A DNA stretch of 64,000 nt from Oceanobacillus profundus (GCF_003515705.1 NZ_QWEH01000018.1:1-64000); one strand, 5' to 3'; positions 9,443 to 18,583 are shown, numbered from the stretch's first letter. Translations and numbers: made by a program. Notes: generated from the sequence alone by a model not told the origin.

Positions 9443-9613
9443 TTTCTTTACCTCCAAAAAAATTTATTAGCAACCTATTACGTTGATGGATGTTTTCTAT
9501 TTATTTATCTCTATACAAACGACAAAACAAGCGAATACATCACCTCCTTTAAAGATGTAACCCGTTTGCAGTTCGAGCTGAGCATCGCGCCAGGCCAAAC
9601 TCCAAGAAACAAA

Positions 9614-10327
9614 CTAAGAAGTAAAAAGGAAAAACTCTAACGCATTCATTAAATCCGACTTCCAAAAACGCCATTCATGCTTCTCTTCCTGCTCGGAATA
9701 TACAATCCGTGCACCTTTTTTCACTAACATTTCGTGTAATTCTCGATTTCGAGTCAAAATATATAAGTTTTCATTTGTAAGCAACGAAACATATTCATCT
9801 TCGTATTTTCCAACAGTTTGATAAACGAGCCATTGCACATACTTTAATTGTTCTACCATTTCAATATCTTTTTCGGAAACAGCTGCCGATTGCAACAAGA
9901 GATGTGTCCATGTCTCTGGACACATTCCTGCAATGTTTAGCGATATATTTGCTGCTAATGAATCCCCTAGAAGACCACGACGGACTATCTTCCTACCGAT
10001 TTCTACTTCCACTTCTGGTAAAAATTCTTCTGTCATAAAGGTGAGGTATTGTTTAAATTTTTTTCCCTTATGATGGTAGGCGTTCCACCTGTCCATCGAA
10101 TTCCCTGGGTGCACAAGTATAAAAACTAACTTCCTAGCAATCTCTGGTTGTTTTTCCAATAAATTTTGGAATGCATTCTCTAATTTTCCAAGTTCTAAAT
10201 AATCTTTTCCGTCCTGAACATATAGAAGATAAGCTTCCTCTGTTTCCTCGTCTGAAGTTAAAACGCAGTATTCATAATCTTGTTTTAATATATTGCTATG
10301 AAAGGTTTTTTTCGTTCGATTCAACAA
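9614..10327 (-). CDS. Esterase-like alpha/beta hydrolase (enterochelin esterase / YbbA type)
   Basis: A 237-residue cytoplasmic protein with the layout of the esterase-D/enterochelin-esterase group. A HPGNS segment lies near residue 75, and a nucleophile elbow GDSLAANIS near 119 replaces the usual GxSLGG. A C-terminal His in EKHEWRFWKSDL fits the catalytic His. The start is a TTG at 10327 with AAAGGA upstream; no usable ATG lies near, so the start is uncertain by one codon (a second TTG follows). It sits 20 bases past the FAD oxidoreductase and is probably co-transcribed. A role in deacylating an imported sugar ester is inference. Confidence 0.65.
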   Translation of the reverse strand: MLNRTKKTFHSNILKQDYEYCVLTSDEETEEAYLLYVQDGKDYLELGKLENAFQNLLEKQPEIARKLVFILVHPGNSMDRWNAYHHKGKKFKQYLTFMTEEFLPEVEVEIGRKIVRRGLLGDSLAANISLNIAGMCPETWTHLLLQSAAVSEKDIEMVEQLKYVQWLVYQTVGKYEDEYVSLLTNENLYILTRNRELHEMLVKKGARIVYSEQEEKHEWRFWKSDLMNALEFFLFTS

Positions 10328-10347
10328 CGTATAATATCCTTTCTTTT

Positions 10348-11916
10348 TTAGAATTCCATCTCATCTGGCCAGTGTAGCTCGATACCTTTTTCGATTAATA
10401 ACTGTTGATAAGCTTGTAAATGTTTCGAGTTTTGTCTAACTTCCTTTGGTTCAACCTCATTTGCAATGGCGTAAGCGGCTAAATATCCGACTGCCTCCCC
10501 AATATTCCATTCAGTGGGATGCAGTCTGTAACATCCATTGGTAATTTGCGTGGTTCCAATATTTTTACATGCTGGCAGTAGATTTGTTACGCGCAATGGA
10601 ATCAATGCACCAAGCGGGATTTCGTATGGGTGGCTAGGAATATAAAACGTCCGATTTGAGACAGTCGTATGGTGTAAATCAAGGTGATAGCTTCCTACGC
10701 CAACACTATCTGGATAGGTGCGAATGCTTTCCCGTAAATCTTTACTAACATCATTCTCTGTTATCGTATATTGCGCCTTTATTCTCCGCGACTCGCGAAT
10801 ATAAGGATATTTAGCAAGTCCGTCGTCCGTTCCCAAAACATCCATACGTAATCGTAAGCCTGGATAACCCTTCCCACCATCCAATCTTGGAGCCTCGGTT
10901 TGCAACCAATATAAAAGAGACAGACTTAGCTGCTTTGCGCCTTTTAAATGCTTTTCTCGCTCCTCTTCCGTAACATCAATAATCGAACCTAAAAAATAAT
11001 CATTTTGCGGCCAATTTATTAGTGACACATCACCGTAATATATTGAATCTATTAAATGCGTAACGTCTAGTACCCTTCGATAAGTAAAAAGAGCTGGAAT
11101 ATCCTGTTCGTTAGGAAACAACGTGAACTTCTTCATCGTACTTGTATCCAAAGAATTCACGGCATACCAACTAAGTAATGGCCATTTCGAATAACTCGGA
11201 ATATAGCGTTTCCAAAAATCATACTGGTCGGGTTTCTCAATAATACTATTCCTTTCTTTTAGGTAGTCGACTGCAAGTACATGTGTAACAGCCTGTACAT
11301 CTTTTGAATCTGCCTGTAAAGGAGCATGCGGCTCGCCCGTTTCCTTCTGGGACTCAGCACCAATCACATATTCTACCCCTGCAAGCGGAAGGACGTCGCC
11401 ACACTCCGTAGCATCTAAAAAGTAGTTTCCAGTAAGTTCTGCCAGCTCTCCTTTTACATTATCTCGAATAACTACAGATTCTATTACTTCGCTACTTGTT
11501 TGGACATCAATAGGTTTATGGTTTAACAGGATACGAAGTTTTCCACTGTTTACATAAGGTGCTAACATATCCTCAAGTACCTGTAAAGCAACTTTTGGTT
11601 CATGTGAAAGACGACTAACCCATGCATTTCCGGGATTCAATCGTTCTTCCTTCATCGCCTTTTCTGTTAAGGCATAGTTCTGTTTATAATAATCTCGTAC
11701 ACGATTTCTAAAATGACGATAAGTAGTCGTACAACCGAACTCCTCAATCCAAGGATGCTCATCAGGCGGGACCGCTTGGCTTGTCAATTGGCCGCCGATC
11801 CAATCGGTTTCCTCCGTTAACATAACGGATAACCCCATTTTTGCTACCGACAATGCCGCAATGCATCCACCAAGACTCCCGCCGACAACGATGACGTCTG
11901 CCGCTTCCTTCCTCAT
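10348..11916 (-). CDS. FAD-dependent oxidoreductase (FAD_oxidored, PF12831 type)
   Basis: A 522-residue protein. The dinucleotide-binding fold begins at VIVVGGSLGGCIAA (residues 9-22), followed by ETDWIGGQLTSQ near 36. These are the hallmarks of the FAD_oxidored family, often annotated as xanthan-lyase-associated and mostly uncharacterised. A second FAD-contacting segment, DATECGDVLPLAGV, lies near 170. The C-terminal region has GCYRLHPTEWNIGEAVGYLA. No signal peptide or membrane segment is seen. The start ATG has GGAAGGAG about 8 bases upstream. It follows the DUF4127 gene in a compact operon with sugar transport genes, so oxidation of an unusual sugar or sugar derivative is the natural guess. 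Confidence 0.8.
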   Translation of the reverse strand: MRKEAADVIVVGGSLGGCIAALSVAKMGLSVMLTEETDWIGGQLTSQAVPPDEHPWIEEFGCTTTYRHFRNRVRDYYKQNYALTEKAMKEERLNPGNAWVSRLSHEPKVALQVLEDMLAPYVNSGKLRILLNHKPIDVQTSSEVIESVVIRDNVKGELAELTGNYFLDATECGDVLPLAGVEYVIGAESQKETGEPHAPLQADSKDVQAVTHVLAVDYLKERNSIIEKPDQYDFWKRYIPSYSKWPLLSWYAVNSLDTSTMKKFTLFPNEQDIPALFTYRRVLDVTHLIDSIYYGDVSLINWPQNDYFLGSIIDVTEEEREKHLKGAKQLSLSLLYWLQTEAPRLDGGKGYPGLRLRMDVLGTDDGLAKYPYIRESRRIKAQYTITENDVSKDLRESIRTYPDSVGVGSYHLDLHHTTVSNRTFYIPSHPYEIPLGALIPLRVTNLLPACKNIGTTQITNGCYRLHPTEWNIGEAVGYLAAYAIANEVEPKEVRQNSKHLQAYQQLLIEKGIELHWPDEMEF

Positions 11917-11955
11917 CCCGTCAACTCCTTCCTTTTACAATTGATTGACTTGTAA

Positions 11956-13476
11956 TTAAATCGTTTTCGTTTCCAGTTCAATACCGCATTCAAACATCCG
12001 ATTCCACGGTGCATACGTTTTTAGCATTGCAATTTCGAATCCTTTAAAGCTATTCATCAATAAGTCGTTATAACGTTTCCATAAACGCTTATCTCGTTCT
12101 GCATTCACAAGGCTTGCTTTATCTTCTAAATCAAAATACGATAAATGATGTGTGGCAAGAAAATCTGCTAGCATCTCCATACGAATTTCGGCTTGATAAA
12201 AATAATCATCTAACAAATGATAAATTAAGTTTTGTTGGATTACAGTTTGGTCGCCATCCATCCCAATGACTCCTTGGGCAATCGTTGTACCAAGCGTATT
12301 ACAATTTGTATTCCAGCCTTTATAAGAAAGTAATTTATCTAAAATTCCAGCTTCATCTAACAGTGTAATAAGCTGAGAATCACCACCATTTGCATATGCA
12401 GAATCTGCTACAACCACTTTTTTGCCTTCCTTTACATAAGAGGCAATCTGATCCACGAAATGCAATAAATCACGAAAGCTAGAATACGTTATGTCCTTCT
12501 TACCTTGGTCCCAAGCTTCTTGCATCACGCGACCTGGTGTATTATAGGCGAGAATTATATCCGCTTCTTCAGCTTGATCAACCAGCTGACAACCACTAGC
12601 TAAAACATGTGCCTTGAGACTCTCGGCAAAAGGGCGATCCTCATACATTGGAATAATCTGAGGACCTAATATGCTGCTCCAAATCGGATAAATTCTTGGC
12701 CTCTTCTGATAATGGGTATTATAAATTCGAGTGAGCAGGGTTGCACCAACCTCATCTGCACCGGGATAAATATGAACGTCGTTATAAAGCCTGAGCTGTT
12801 CACGTTTTACTGCGACAATAGCTTGGTCCCTTGCGGTGTAACCATATTCCGCACTATCATCCTGTGGAATTGCAAGAAAACTAATAACTCCCTCTTTAAC
12901 TAATTCCAACATAGATTGATTGATATGCAGGTTAAAGCTTCGGCGATTTTCATAATCCTCCACATATTGCTTTGGGAGATTTTGCTGTATTGCTATAAGT
13001 TCAGCTGTTTCATCATCCGTTAATCCACTAACATTTTGCTTGTCTTCCAAATAAGCATGCAGGAAAATTTCTCTTCCCCACTCCTCATAATAGGTGGGCT
13101 CCTCATCACTAGAGCTATACTTAGGAGTGCGCATAATCATGTTAGATGCATAGATAGGTAATGCCGGATACTGTTGATGGAAACTTCGTAACCTTTCTAT
13201 CCATTTCTCGACGGTTCCATCCGACAAATAATGAATACGAGACGGAAGTAATCCACCATAGACAAGCATATCGATACTAAGAATAATCGCATCCACCTCA
13301 GGAGCGGCACGCTGTATCCATTGCCACATCCCATCTGTATCGGCAGGTTGCTTTTTAAACCCAAACAGTACCTTAGGGGGTAACAATAAATCAATATCCT
13401 TCGCTGTAGCTGCGATTCGTTCTACAACATGTGTATTACAAGGTCGTTCGTCAATTGGAGTATAGATGATTTTCAT
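11956..13476 (-). CDS. DUF4127 family protein
   Basis: A 506-residue protein beginning YTPIDERPCNTHVV, the N-terminal signature I associate with DUF4127. Other family-like segments are YGGLLPSRIHY near residue 75, NMIMRTPKYS near 112, IYPGADEVG near 240 and DSAYANGGDSQL near 358. The conserved acidic, His and Asn residues suggest an enzyme, but the family has no assigned reaction that I know of. It has no signal peptide. The ribosome binding site is AGAGGTG. It lies 15 bases from the kinase-regulator fusion and 40 bases from the FAD oxidoreductase, so it is firmly part of the carbohydrate operon. Confidence 0.85.
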   Translation of the reverse strand: MKIIYTPIDERPCNTHVVERIAATAKDIDLLLPPKVLFGFKKQPADTDGMWQWIQRAAPEVDAIILSIDMLVYGGLLPSRIHYLSDGTVEKWIERLRSFHQQYPALPIYASNMIMRTPKYSSSDEEPTYYEEWGREIFLHAYLEDKQNVSGLTDDETAELIAIQQNLPKQYVEDYENRRSFNLHINQSMLELVKEGVISFLAIPQDDSAEYGYTARDQAIVAVKREQLRLYNDVHIYPGADEVGATLLTRIYNTHYQKRPRIYPIWSSILGPQIIPMYEDRPFAESLKAHVLASGCQLVDQAEEADIILAYNTPGRVMQEAWDQGKKDITYSSFRDLLHFVDQIASYVKEGKKVVVADSAYANGGDSQLITLLDEAGILDKLLSYKGWNTNCNTLGTTIAQGVIGMDGDQTVIQQNLIYHLLDDYFYQAEIRMEMLADFLATHHLSYFDLEDKASLVNAERDKRLWKRYNDLLMNSFKGFEIAMLKTYAPWNRMFECGIELETKTI

Positions 13477-13491
13477 TTACACACCTCTTTA

Positions 13492-15159
13492 TTACATAAC
13501 TTTCGTTTTTTTCAATGTTTGTATTTCCTTTAAAAAAGTATCAAGTAAATAAAATAAGGATACTTCACTAATCGAATGAGTAACTTTTCCTACGTCATTG
13601 CCGGAAGGGATAAAAAACGTAATATCTGCTCTTTCTGTTATCGGTGAATCCTGCTGGCTAGTCATTCCAATCGTTGTTGCATTACACTTCCTAGCAGCTT
13701 CAAGCATTTTTAGTACATTTGCGTTAAATCCTGAAATACTTAATCCCACTGCTAAGCAGTGCTGATCCAGTAAGTGAACTGAGCGATCCATTTGATAGCG
13801 ATTGGAAAAAACGTCAACAGGTATGTGAAGTTCCATCATTTTATACTTGAGTTGATTCATAACATATTCCATTTCTTCAGATCCGTATAAAATAATGCGT
13901 TTCGCAAGCCTAAGCTGTGATCCAATTTCCCCAAAATCAACTGATTGGTTTAACGTATCGATTTTGTTCAAGATGTTAATATAGTCTTCTTTAATCTCTA
14001 CTTGACTAGAATTCTCTGTTTTATCGTGAAGCCTTGTTCCAATCGTTGCTTCTTTTGCCATCATACGCAACTGATTGTAGGAACCAATTTCAAGCTTCTT
14101 GCAAAATCTCGTAATCATCGATTCAGAAACATTGATTTTGTCGGCCATGTGAGAAATGGTATGATTAGGTACGTCGCTTAAATTCATCGTTACATATTTG
14201 GCTATGGCAGCTTCGCCTTTGGTTAATTTATGTTTATTTGATTCAATCATCGTCGTAATCCGATTAAAAGGTTGCAAGGATTCTTGAAGTAGAAAATGCC
14301 GTAATGCACCAACCATTCCTGCATCATTTAAATTCCCCGCAATTTCAATTTTCGTTTTATCTAGTAGTGCAGGTATAAGATCCTTCTTTAATTGCTTCAT
14401 AATAAGCGGATAAAGATATTCCTTTTGATTGGTTATTCCTCCACCAATCACAATCATTTCTGGATTCATCATATAGGCAATCGTTGCCATCCCCTTTGAT
14501 AAGTAATACACAAGCTGATTGATTTCTCTTATGCAAACCTCGTCTCCACTCAATGCTAATTTAAATATTTCCTTCCCATTAAGCTTATCCTCAGCAAAGC
14601 CTTTTTGCTTAGCCACATTTTTTACGAGAGTTCTTGTTGAAGCAAGTTCCTCAAATTGACTTCCTTCAATTGGAATATAACCAATCTCTCCACCACTATA
14701 GCTATGACCACTGTGCAGCTTATTGTCGATAACATAACTACCGCCAATTCCTGTACCAATTGTGAGGCAGAACATGCTTTTAACATCTTTTCCTTTTCCA
14801 ATCCAAGATTCTGCTAATCCCACACAATTTACATCGTTCTCCACTTCCACCTGTAATTGAAAATAAGTTTCCAACTCTTTTTTGATTTGCATTCCGGTAT
14901 AATTTGGAATGAGGGAAGAGGCATATAGTATTTCCCCTTTTTTAGAATCCACCTGGCCAGCCGTGCTAATGCAGATTCCAGCAATAAGATAGGATTGAAG
15001 CAGTTCATACCCAATCTTTTTTACTTTATTGATCACTTCTAATCCTCCTAAATCTGCCTCGGTAGGGACTTCATTTTTATAAATAATACTGCCATTCTCT
15101 TTGAGAACACTGTATTTGATTAACGTGCCACCTATGTCAAACGCGATAAAATCTCTCAT
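13492..15159 (-). CDS. ROK-family sugar kinase fused to RpiR-type (HTH-SIS) regulator
   Basis: A 555-residue two-part protein. Residues 1-295 are a ROK kinase. The phosphate loop FDIGGTLIKYS is at the start, the catalytic Asp in ENDVNCVG near 109, and GTGIGGSYV near 136. GGEIGYIPIEG (near 155) replaces the GEIGH-CxCGxxGC zinc motif, as in beta-glucoside-kinase-like ROK proteins. Residues 300-375 are an RpiR HTH domain (TISHMADKINVSESMITRF), and residues 400-540 are a SIS sugar-phosphate-binding domain (GLSISGFNANVLKMLEAA). The likely design is that the kinase makes a sugar phosphate which the SIS domain senses to control the operon. Such a fusion with ROK is unusual. Start ATG has AAGGAG 9 bases upstream. 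Confidence 0.88.
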   Translation of the reverse strand: MRDFIAFDIGGTLIKYSVLKENGSIIYKNEVPTEADLGGLEVINKVKKIGYELLQSYLIAGICISTAGQVDSKKGEILYASSLIPNYTGMQIKKELETYFQLQVEVENDVNCVGLAESWIGKGKDVKSMFCLTIGTGIGGSYVIDNKLHSGHSYSGGEIGYIPIEGSQFEELASTRTLVKNVAKQKGFAEDKLNGKEIFKLALSGDEVCIREINQLVYYLSKGMATIAYMMNPEMIVIGGGITNQKEYLYPLIMKQLKKDLIPALLDKTKIEIAGNLNDAGMVGALRHFLLQESLQPFNRITTMIESNKHKLTKGEAAIAKYVTMNLSDVPNHTISHMADKINVSESMITRFCKKLEIGSYNQLRMMAKEATIGTRLHDKTENSSQVEIKEDYINILNKIDTLNQSVDFGEIGSQLRLAKRIILYGSEEMEYVMNQLKYKMMELHIPVDVFSNRYQMDRSVHLLDQHCLAVGLSISGFNANVLKMLEAARKCNATTIGMTSQQDSPITERADITFFIPSGNDVGKVTHSISEVSLFYLLDTFLKEIQTLKKTKVM

Positions 15160-15222
15160 TGTACCTCTCCTTACAAACTCCGATCACCCATGTAGTGATC
15201 TGGCCAAATTTTAATTGTGCAC

Positions 15223-16047
15223 TTATCCCTTAACTGCTCCATCCGTTTGTCCGGAAATAAAGTATTTTTGTAACCAAATAAAGATGAGCAGACTAGGTAT
15301 CGTCGTTAAGATGGAAGCAGCACTTATTAATTTTAAATTACCCCCATCAAAGTTTTGTGACATTTGTGCTAACGCAATTGATAATGTATACATGCTGCTT
15401 TCTGTCGTGTTGATCAGAGGCCATAAGTAATCTCCCCACGTAAAGGTAAACGTATAGATTGCTAGCGATATTAACGTTGGTTTCACAAGCGGCATAGCAA
15501 CCTTCCACCATACTTGAAAACGATTCGCTCCATCCAGATAAGCAGATTCCTCCAATTCTTTAGGTACAGTCAAGAATGCTTGGCGCATAAAATAAATACC
15601 AAATGCAGTCGAAACCTGCAGCACAGCTAAACCTACATAACTGTTTCGCAACCCAAGCTCACCTGCGATTTGAAATAGAGGTGCCATATATAATTGGAAA
15701 GGAACGGTCATCGTAGAGATGATAAGCGTAAGAACAATACTTCTTCCTTTAAAATTCATTCGGGCAAGTGCATACCCAGCCATACTGCTGAATAGTAAGT
15801 TAAACGGTACTGCAATCCCAGTTACGATGACAGTGTTTAAAAGGTAGCGTAAGAAATCAGTCTTATAAAATGCATCAACAAAATTTGCAAACGTTGGATT
15901 AGCAGGTAATAATCCATCATAGATTCCTTGTGTTGCAGGTTTTAGCGCAATAAATAATGTATATAAAAACGGACCAACCGTTACGACACAAATTGCGAGC
16001 ATGACAATATAGAGGATAATTTTCTTTGTTTGTGTCTTTGTTTTCAC
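15223..16047 (-). CDS. Sugar ABC transporter permease (MalG/LacG type)
   Basis: A 274-residue inner-membrane protein with six predicted hydrophobic segments. The binding-protein-dependent transport signature EESAYLDGANRFQVWWKVAMP (near residue 187, given here as the EAA loop EESAYLDGA) contacts the ATPase. The start is a GTG at 16047 with AAGGAG 10 bases upstream. It lies 17 bases after the partner permease. No ATPase gene is present in the locus; in Bacillaceae a shared MsmX-type ATPase normally serves such transporters, so one is expected elsewhere. Confidence 0.92.
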   Translation of the reverse strand: MKTKTQTKKIILYIVMLAICVVTVGPFLYTLFIALKPATQGIYDGLLPANPTFANFVDAFYKTDFLRYLLNTVIVTGIAVPFNLLFSSMAGYALARMNFKGRSIVLTLIISTMTVPFQLYMAPLFQIAGELGLRNSYVGLAVLQVSTAFGIYFMRQAFLTVPKELEESAYLDGANRFQVWWKVAMPLVKPTLISLAIYTFTFTWGDYLWPLINTTESSMYTLSIALAQMSQNFDGGNLKLISAASILTTIPSLLIFIWLQKYFISGQTDGAVKG

Positions 16048-16064
16048 TTTCTTTCAGCTCCTTT

Positions 16065-16967
16065 TTAAGCCTTCAAATCATCTTCCCGACCACTTGTTAG
16101 CTTCATTTGAATGAGTGATCCAATAATGGCTAACAGTAATAAGACTAGTCCAGCAGCAGAAGCAATGGACACATCCAAATTCATGAACTTATCGTAAATA
16201 TACATAACAAGTGTAGTAGTAGCCCCAGCTGGACCTCCATTGGTTGTCAGAGCTATTTCTTCAAAGACTTTCAATCCGTTAATAATAGTTAGAACCGAAA
16301 CCAATGTCATGGAAGGAACCATCATCGGTACCGTAATCTTAAAGAATTGCTGTATGCCATTCGCACCGTCAATACTTGCTGATTCATACACTTGTTTTGG
16401 AATAGATTGCAGGTTTGCTAGATACATAATCATATAGTAACCAAGCCCTTTCCAAACGGTAATAAATGCGACCGCGATAAGTGCTGTTGTTGTATTCGTT
16501 AAAAAATTCATTGGAGAATCAATTATGCCTAGTTTTACGAAGAAGTTGGATACCGTACCATCCTGGGAATAAAGCATTTTCCACATTAATGCGGCTACGA
16601 CAATCGGCGTTACAACTGGTAAATAATAAAGCACCCGAAAAGCCCCAACAGCACGTATTTTTTGATTAACTAGAACAGCTAAAATCATCGGAAGAAATAT
16701 GTTTAAAGGAAGAACAATGGCAACATATAAGATTGTGTTCACAAATGCCATCCAAAACATTTCGTCCGAGAATATCTCTTTAAAATTAGCAAAACCTACA
16801 AATTCACTTGTATCTGCAATAATCTTATAATCTAGAAAACTCCATTGAAACGCTTCTATAATTGGTATTGCTAAAAACGTTACTAATATCACAATAGATG
16901 GAAGTAAGAATAACCAAGGTGTAATAGCTTCTGTTAGACTCTTTTTGGAGAAAGGATGTCTACTCAT
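16065..16967 (-). CDS. Sugar ABC transporter permease (MalF/UgpA type)
   Basis: A 300-residue inner-membrane protein with six hydrophobic segments; the first, near residues 17-38, is WLFLLPSIVILVTFLAIPII. The ATPase-contacting loop reads YESASIDGANGIQQFF, near residue 200. It pairs with the permease downstream and with the lipoprotein upstream to form a CUT1-type importer for oligosaccharides. The ribosome binding site is GGGAGG. A stable hairpin separates it from the binding-protein gene and probably lowers its transcript level relative to that gene. Confidence 0.92.
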   Translation of the reverse strand: MSRHPFSKKSLTEAITPWLFLLPSIVILVTFLAIPIIEAFQWSFLDYKIIADTSEFVGFANFKEIFSDEMFWMAFVNTILYVAIVLPLNIFLPMILAVLVNQKIRAVGAFRVLYYLPVVTPIVVAALMWKMLYSQDGTVSNFFVKLGIIDSPMNFLTNTTTALIAVAFITVWKGLGYYMIMYLANLQSIPKQVYESASIDGANGIQQFFKITVPMMVPSMTLVSVLTIINGLKVFEEIALTTNGGPAGATTTLVMYIYDKFMNLDVSIASAAGLVLLLLAIIGSLIQMKLTSGREDDLKA

Positions 16968-16986
16968 TCATATCCCTCCTGAATTT

Positions 16987-17013
16987 AGAGACTAGCAAGG
17001 GCTGCTAGTCTCT
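16987..17013 (-). terminator. Intercistronic hairpin between binding protein and permease genes
   Basis: AGAGACTAGCA (16987-16997) pairs perfectly with TGCTAGTCTCT (17003-17013), an 11-bp stem with a 5-base loop, with no T tract. Such hairpins commonly stabilise the upstream binding-protein mRNA or attenuate read-through into permease genes. Confidence 0.7.
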
Positions 17014-17029
17014 TCAGTTTTGTAATGTA

Positions 17030-18352
17030 TTAGAATGTTGGTGTTAAACCAGCCTTTTCAAAGGATGCATCCCATTTTTCTGTGATTTCCTGCAAGGCTT
17101 CTTCAGGAGTTATATCTCCTTGGATATTTTTTACAAATGCCATTTTAACTATTTCATAAAGCTCAGAAGAATTTTCTACCGGTGGAATAAGCACCTTCGA
17201 ACGTTCAAGAGAAGTTGATGCTTCTAACATCCCCAACGCTTTAGGTGAGTCCCCTGGATTCGTAAAATATTCATCCTCCAATGATTCCGTTGTGGAAGGA
17301 AGTACCGTTCCAGCAACTTTTGCAAACTCTAATTGATTTTCTGCATTCGTAACAAATTCCGCTAATGCAACTGCCGCATCTGGGTTATCTGTTTTTGATG
17401 GAATAGAAAAATTCATAACAGCTACGTTCATTGGCGCATCTAAGGCATTTAATGGTTGACCAGCTTTTGCTGCATTATATACATCTGGTGCACCAGATTC
17501 AATCGGTCCCAAGAAGGTTACCCCACTTTCAAGGAGGGATACATTATTAGCCATAAATAGTTCTTGTGCAGTAGAGAAAGATCCTTCCGCATTTTCCTGT
17601 GGCATAATCCCTTCTTCATACATTTTTTGTGTTAGCGTAAAGAACTCAAGAATCTCTTCATTTTCAGTTAATAACGCTTTTCCTTCTTCCACAATCGGCT
17701 CACCATTCGCTATGGAAATCATCTTTTCGATTACCGTGTCACCTTGGTTGATGATTTGGTAGTAAGAAGGTTTACCTGTTGCATCTGTAATAGCCTTGGC
17801 TGTATCATAAATTTCCTGTGTGGTTTGAGGAGTTTCCGTAATTCCAGCTTGTTCGAAATGGTCATTATTGTACCAGCTTACCGTAGTTGTTAAATACCAA
17901 GGTAAGGCATATAAGTCTTCTTCAAAATACCCTGCTTCAAAAGGGCCTTCTAAATAGGAATTTTGGACTTCTTCACTTACTAAGTCATTTAACTCTAAAA
18001 GCCCACCTTGTGCAGCAATATTAATCATATAACGCGGTGCTAGGTTCACAACGTCTGGAACATCATCACCAGTTAGTGAAGTAAGTACTTTTTGTTCAAT
18101 TTCATTTTGTGGAATATCTTCTATGATGACATCAACTTCTGGATGCATTTCTTCAAATGCTGCTTCTAAATCAGCAAAATAACTATCAAATGGTTCACCA
18201 GCCAATGAAGCAGTCCACATGGTCACTTCCCCTGAAAGTTCACCTGATGATCCAGCGTCTGAAGTAGCATTTCCTTCATCCTCACTACTACAAGCCATTA
18301 AGCCAACTAAAAGTAAAGCAGTAACTAATGCAAATGAAAGTCTCTTTTTCAT
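17030..18352 (-). CDS. Sugar ABC transporter substrate-binding lipoprotein
   Basis: A 440-residue extracellular solute-binding protein of family 1 (MalE/UgpB-like). A lipoprotein signal peptide ends in the lipobox VGLMAC, so Cys21 is lipidated and the protein is tethered outside the membrane. A Ser/Asp-rich linker follows, then GEVTMWTASLAGEPFDSYF. Signature regions such as LTSLTGDDVPDVVNLAP and ALPWYLTTTVSWYNND are clear. First gene of the operon; GGAGG lies about 8 bases upstream of the ATG. A cre-like site and paired inverted repeats lie upstream. Ligand unknown; the downstream genes suggest an oligosaccharide. Confidence 0.92.
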   Translation of the reverse strand: MKKRLSFALVTALLLVGLMACSSEDEGNATSDAGSSGELSGEVTMWTASLAGEPFDSYFADLEAAFEEMHPEVDVIIEDIPQNEIEQKVLTSLTGDDVPDVVNLAPRYMINIAAQGGLLELNDLVSEEVQNSYLEGPFEAGYFEEDLYALPWYLTTTVSWYNNDHFEQAGITETPQTTQEIYDTAKAITDATGKPSYYQIINQGDTVIEKMISIANGEPIVEEGKALLTENEEILEFFTLTQKMYEEGIMPQENAEGSFSTAQELFMANNVSLLESGVTFLGPIESGAPDVYNAAKAGQPLNALDAPMNVAVMNFSIPSKTDNPDAAVALAEFVTNAENQLEFAKVAGTVLPSTTESLEDEYFTNPGDSPKALGMLEASTSLERSKVLIPPVENSSELYEIVKMAFVKNIQGDITPEEALQEITEKWDASFEKAGLTPTF

Positions 18353-18397
18353 TCTTTTTTCCTCCCTTTTAATTGTGAAAACGGAAATTACCTCTTT

Positions 18398-18412
18398 ATG
18401 AAAGCGTTTCCT
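18398..18412. promoter_or_regulatory. cre-like CcpA site
   Basis: ATGAAAGCGTTTCC matches the core of the cre consensus (TGWAANCGNTNWCA) except at the last positions. It lies 46-60 bases upstream of the binding-protein start and would be just downstream of the transcription start, a usual position for catabolite repression. Confidence 0.6.
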
Positions 18413-18457
18413 TAACCTTCATTTTAATTGTTTGATAATTATATAGCAAGACTTTTC

Positions 18458-18499
18458 AGAAAAAATTTCTACTTTTTATCCTAATTTGAAAATTATTTC
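18458..18499. promoter_or_regulatory. Paired GAAA-n-TTTC inverted repeats, candidate RpiR operators
   Basis: AGAAAAAATTTCT (18458-18470) and GAAAATTATTTC (18488-18499) are two similar short inverted repeats whose centres lie about 29 bases apart, close to three helical turns. A TATAAT box on the minus strand lies at 18442-18437, so the first repeat overlaps its -35 region. Binding by the kinase-RpiR fusion protein is inference; the region is AT-rich, so chance is possible. Confidence 0.35.
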
Positions 18500-18583
18500 T
18501 ATTAATTACTGTTTGTTTGCCTTCATTCAGATATATACGATATACAACTCTCTCTTACATACATTCTTAAAAAGCAACAATAA

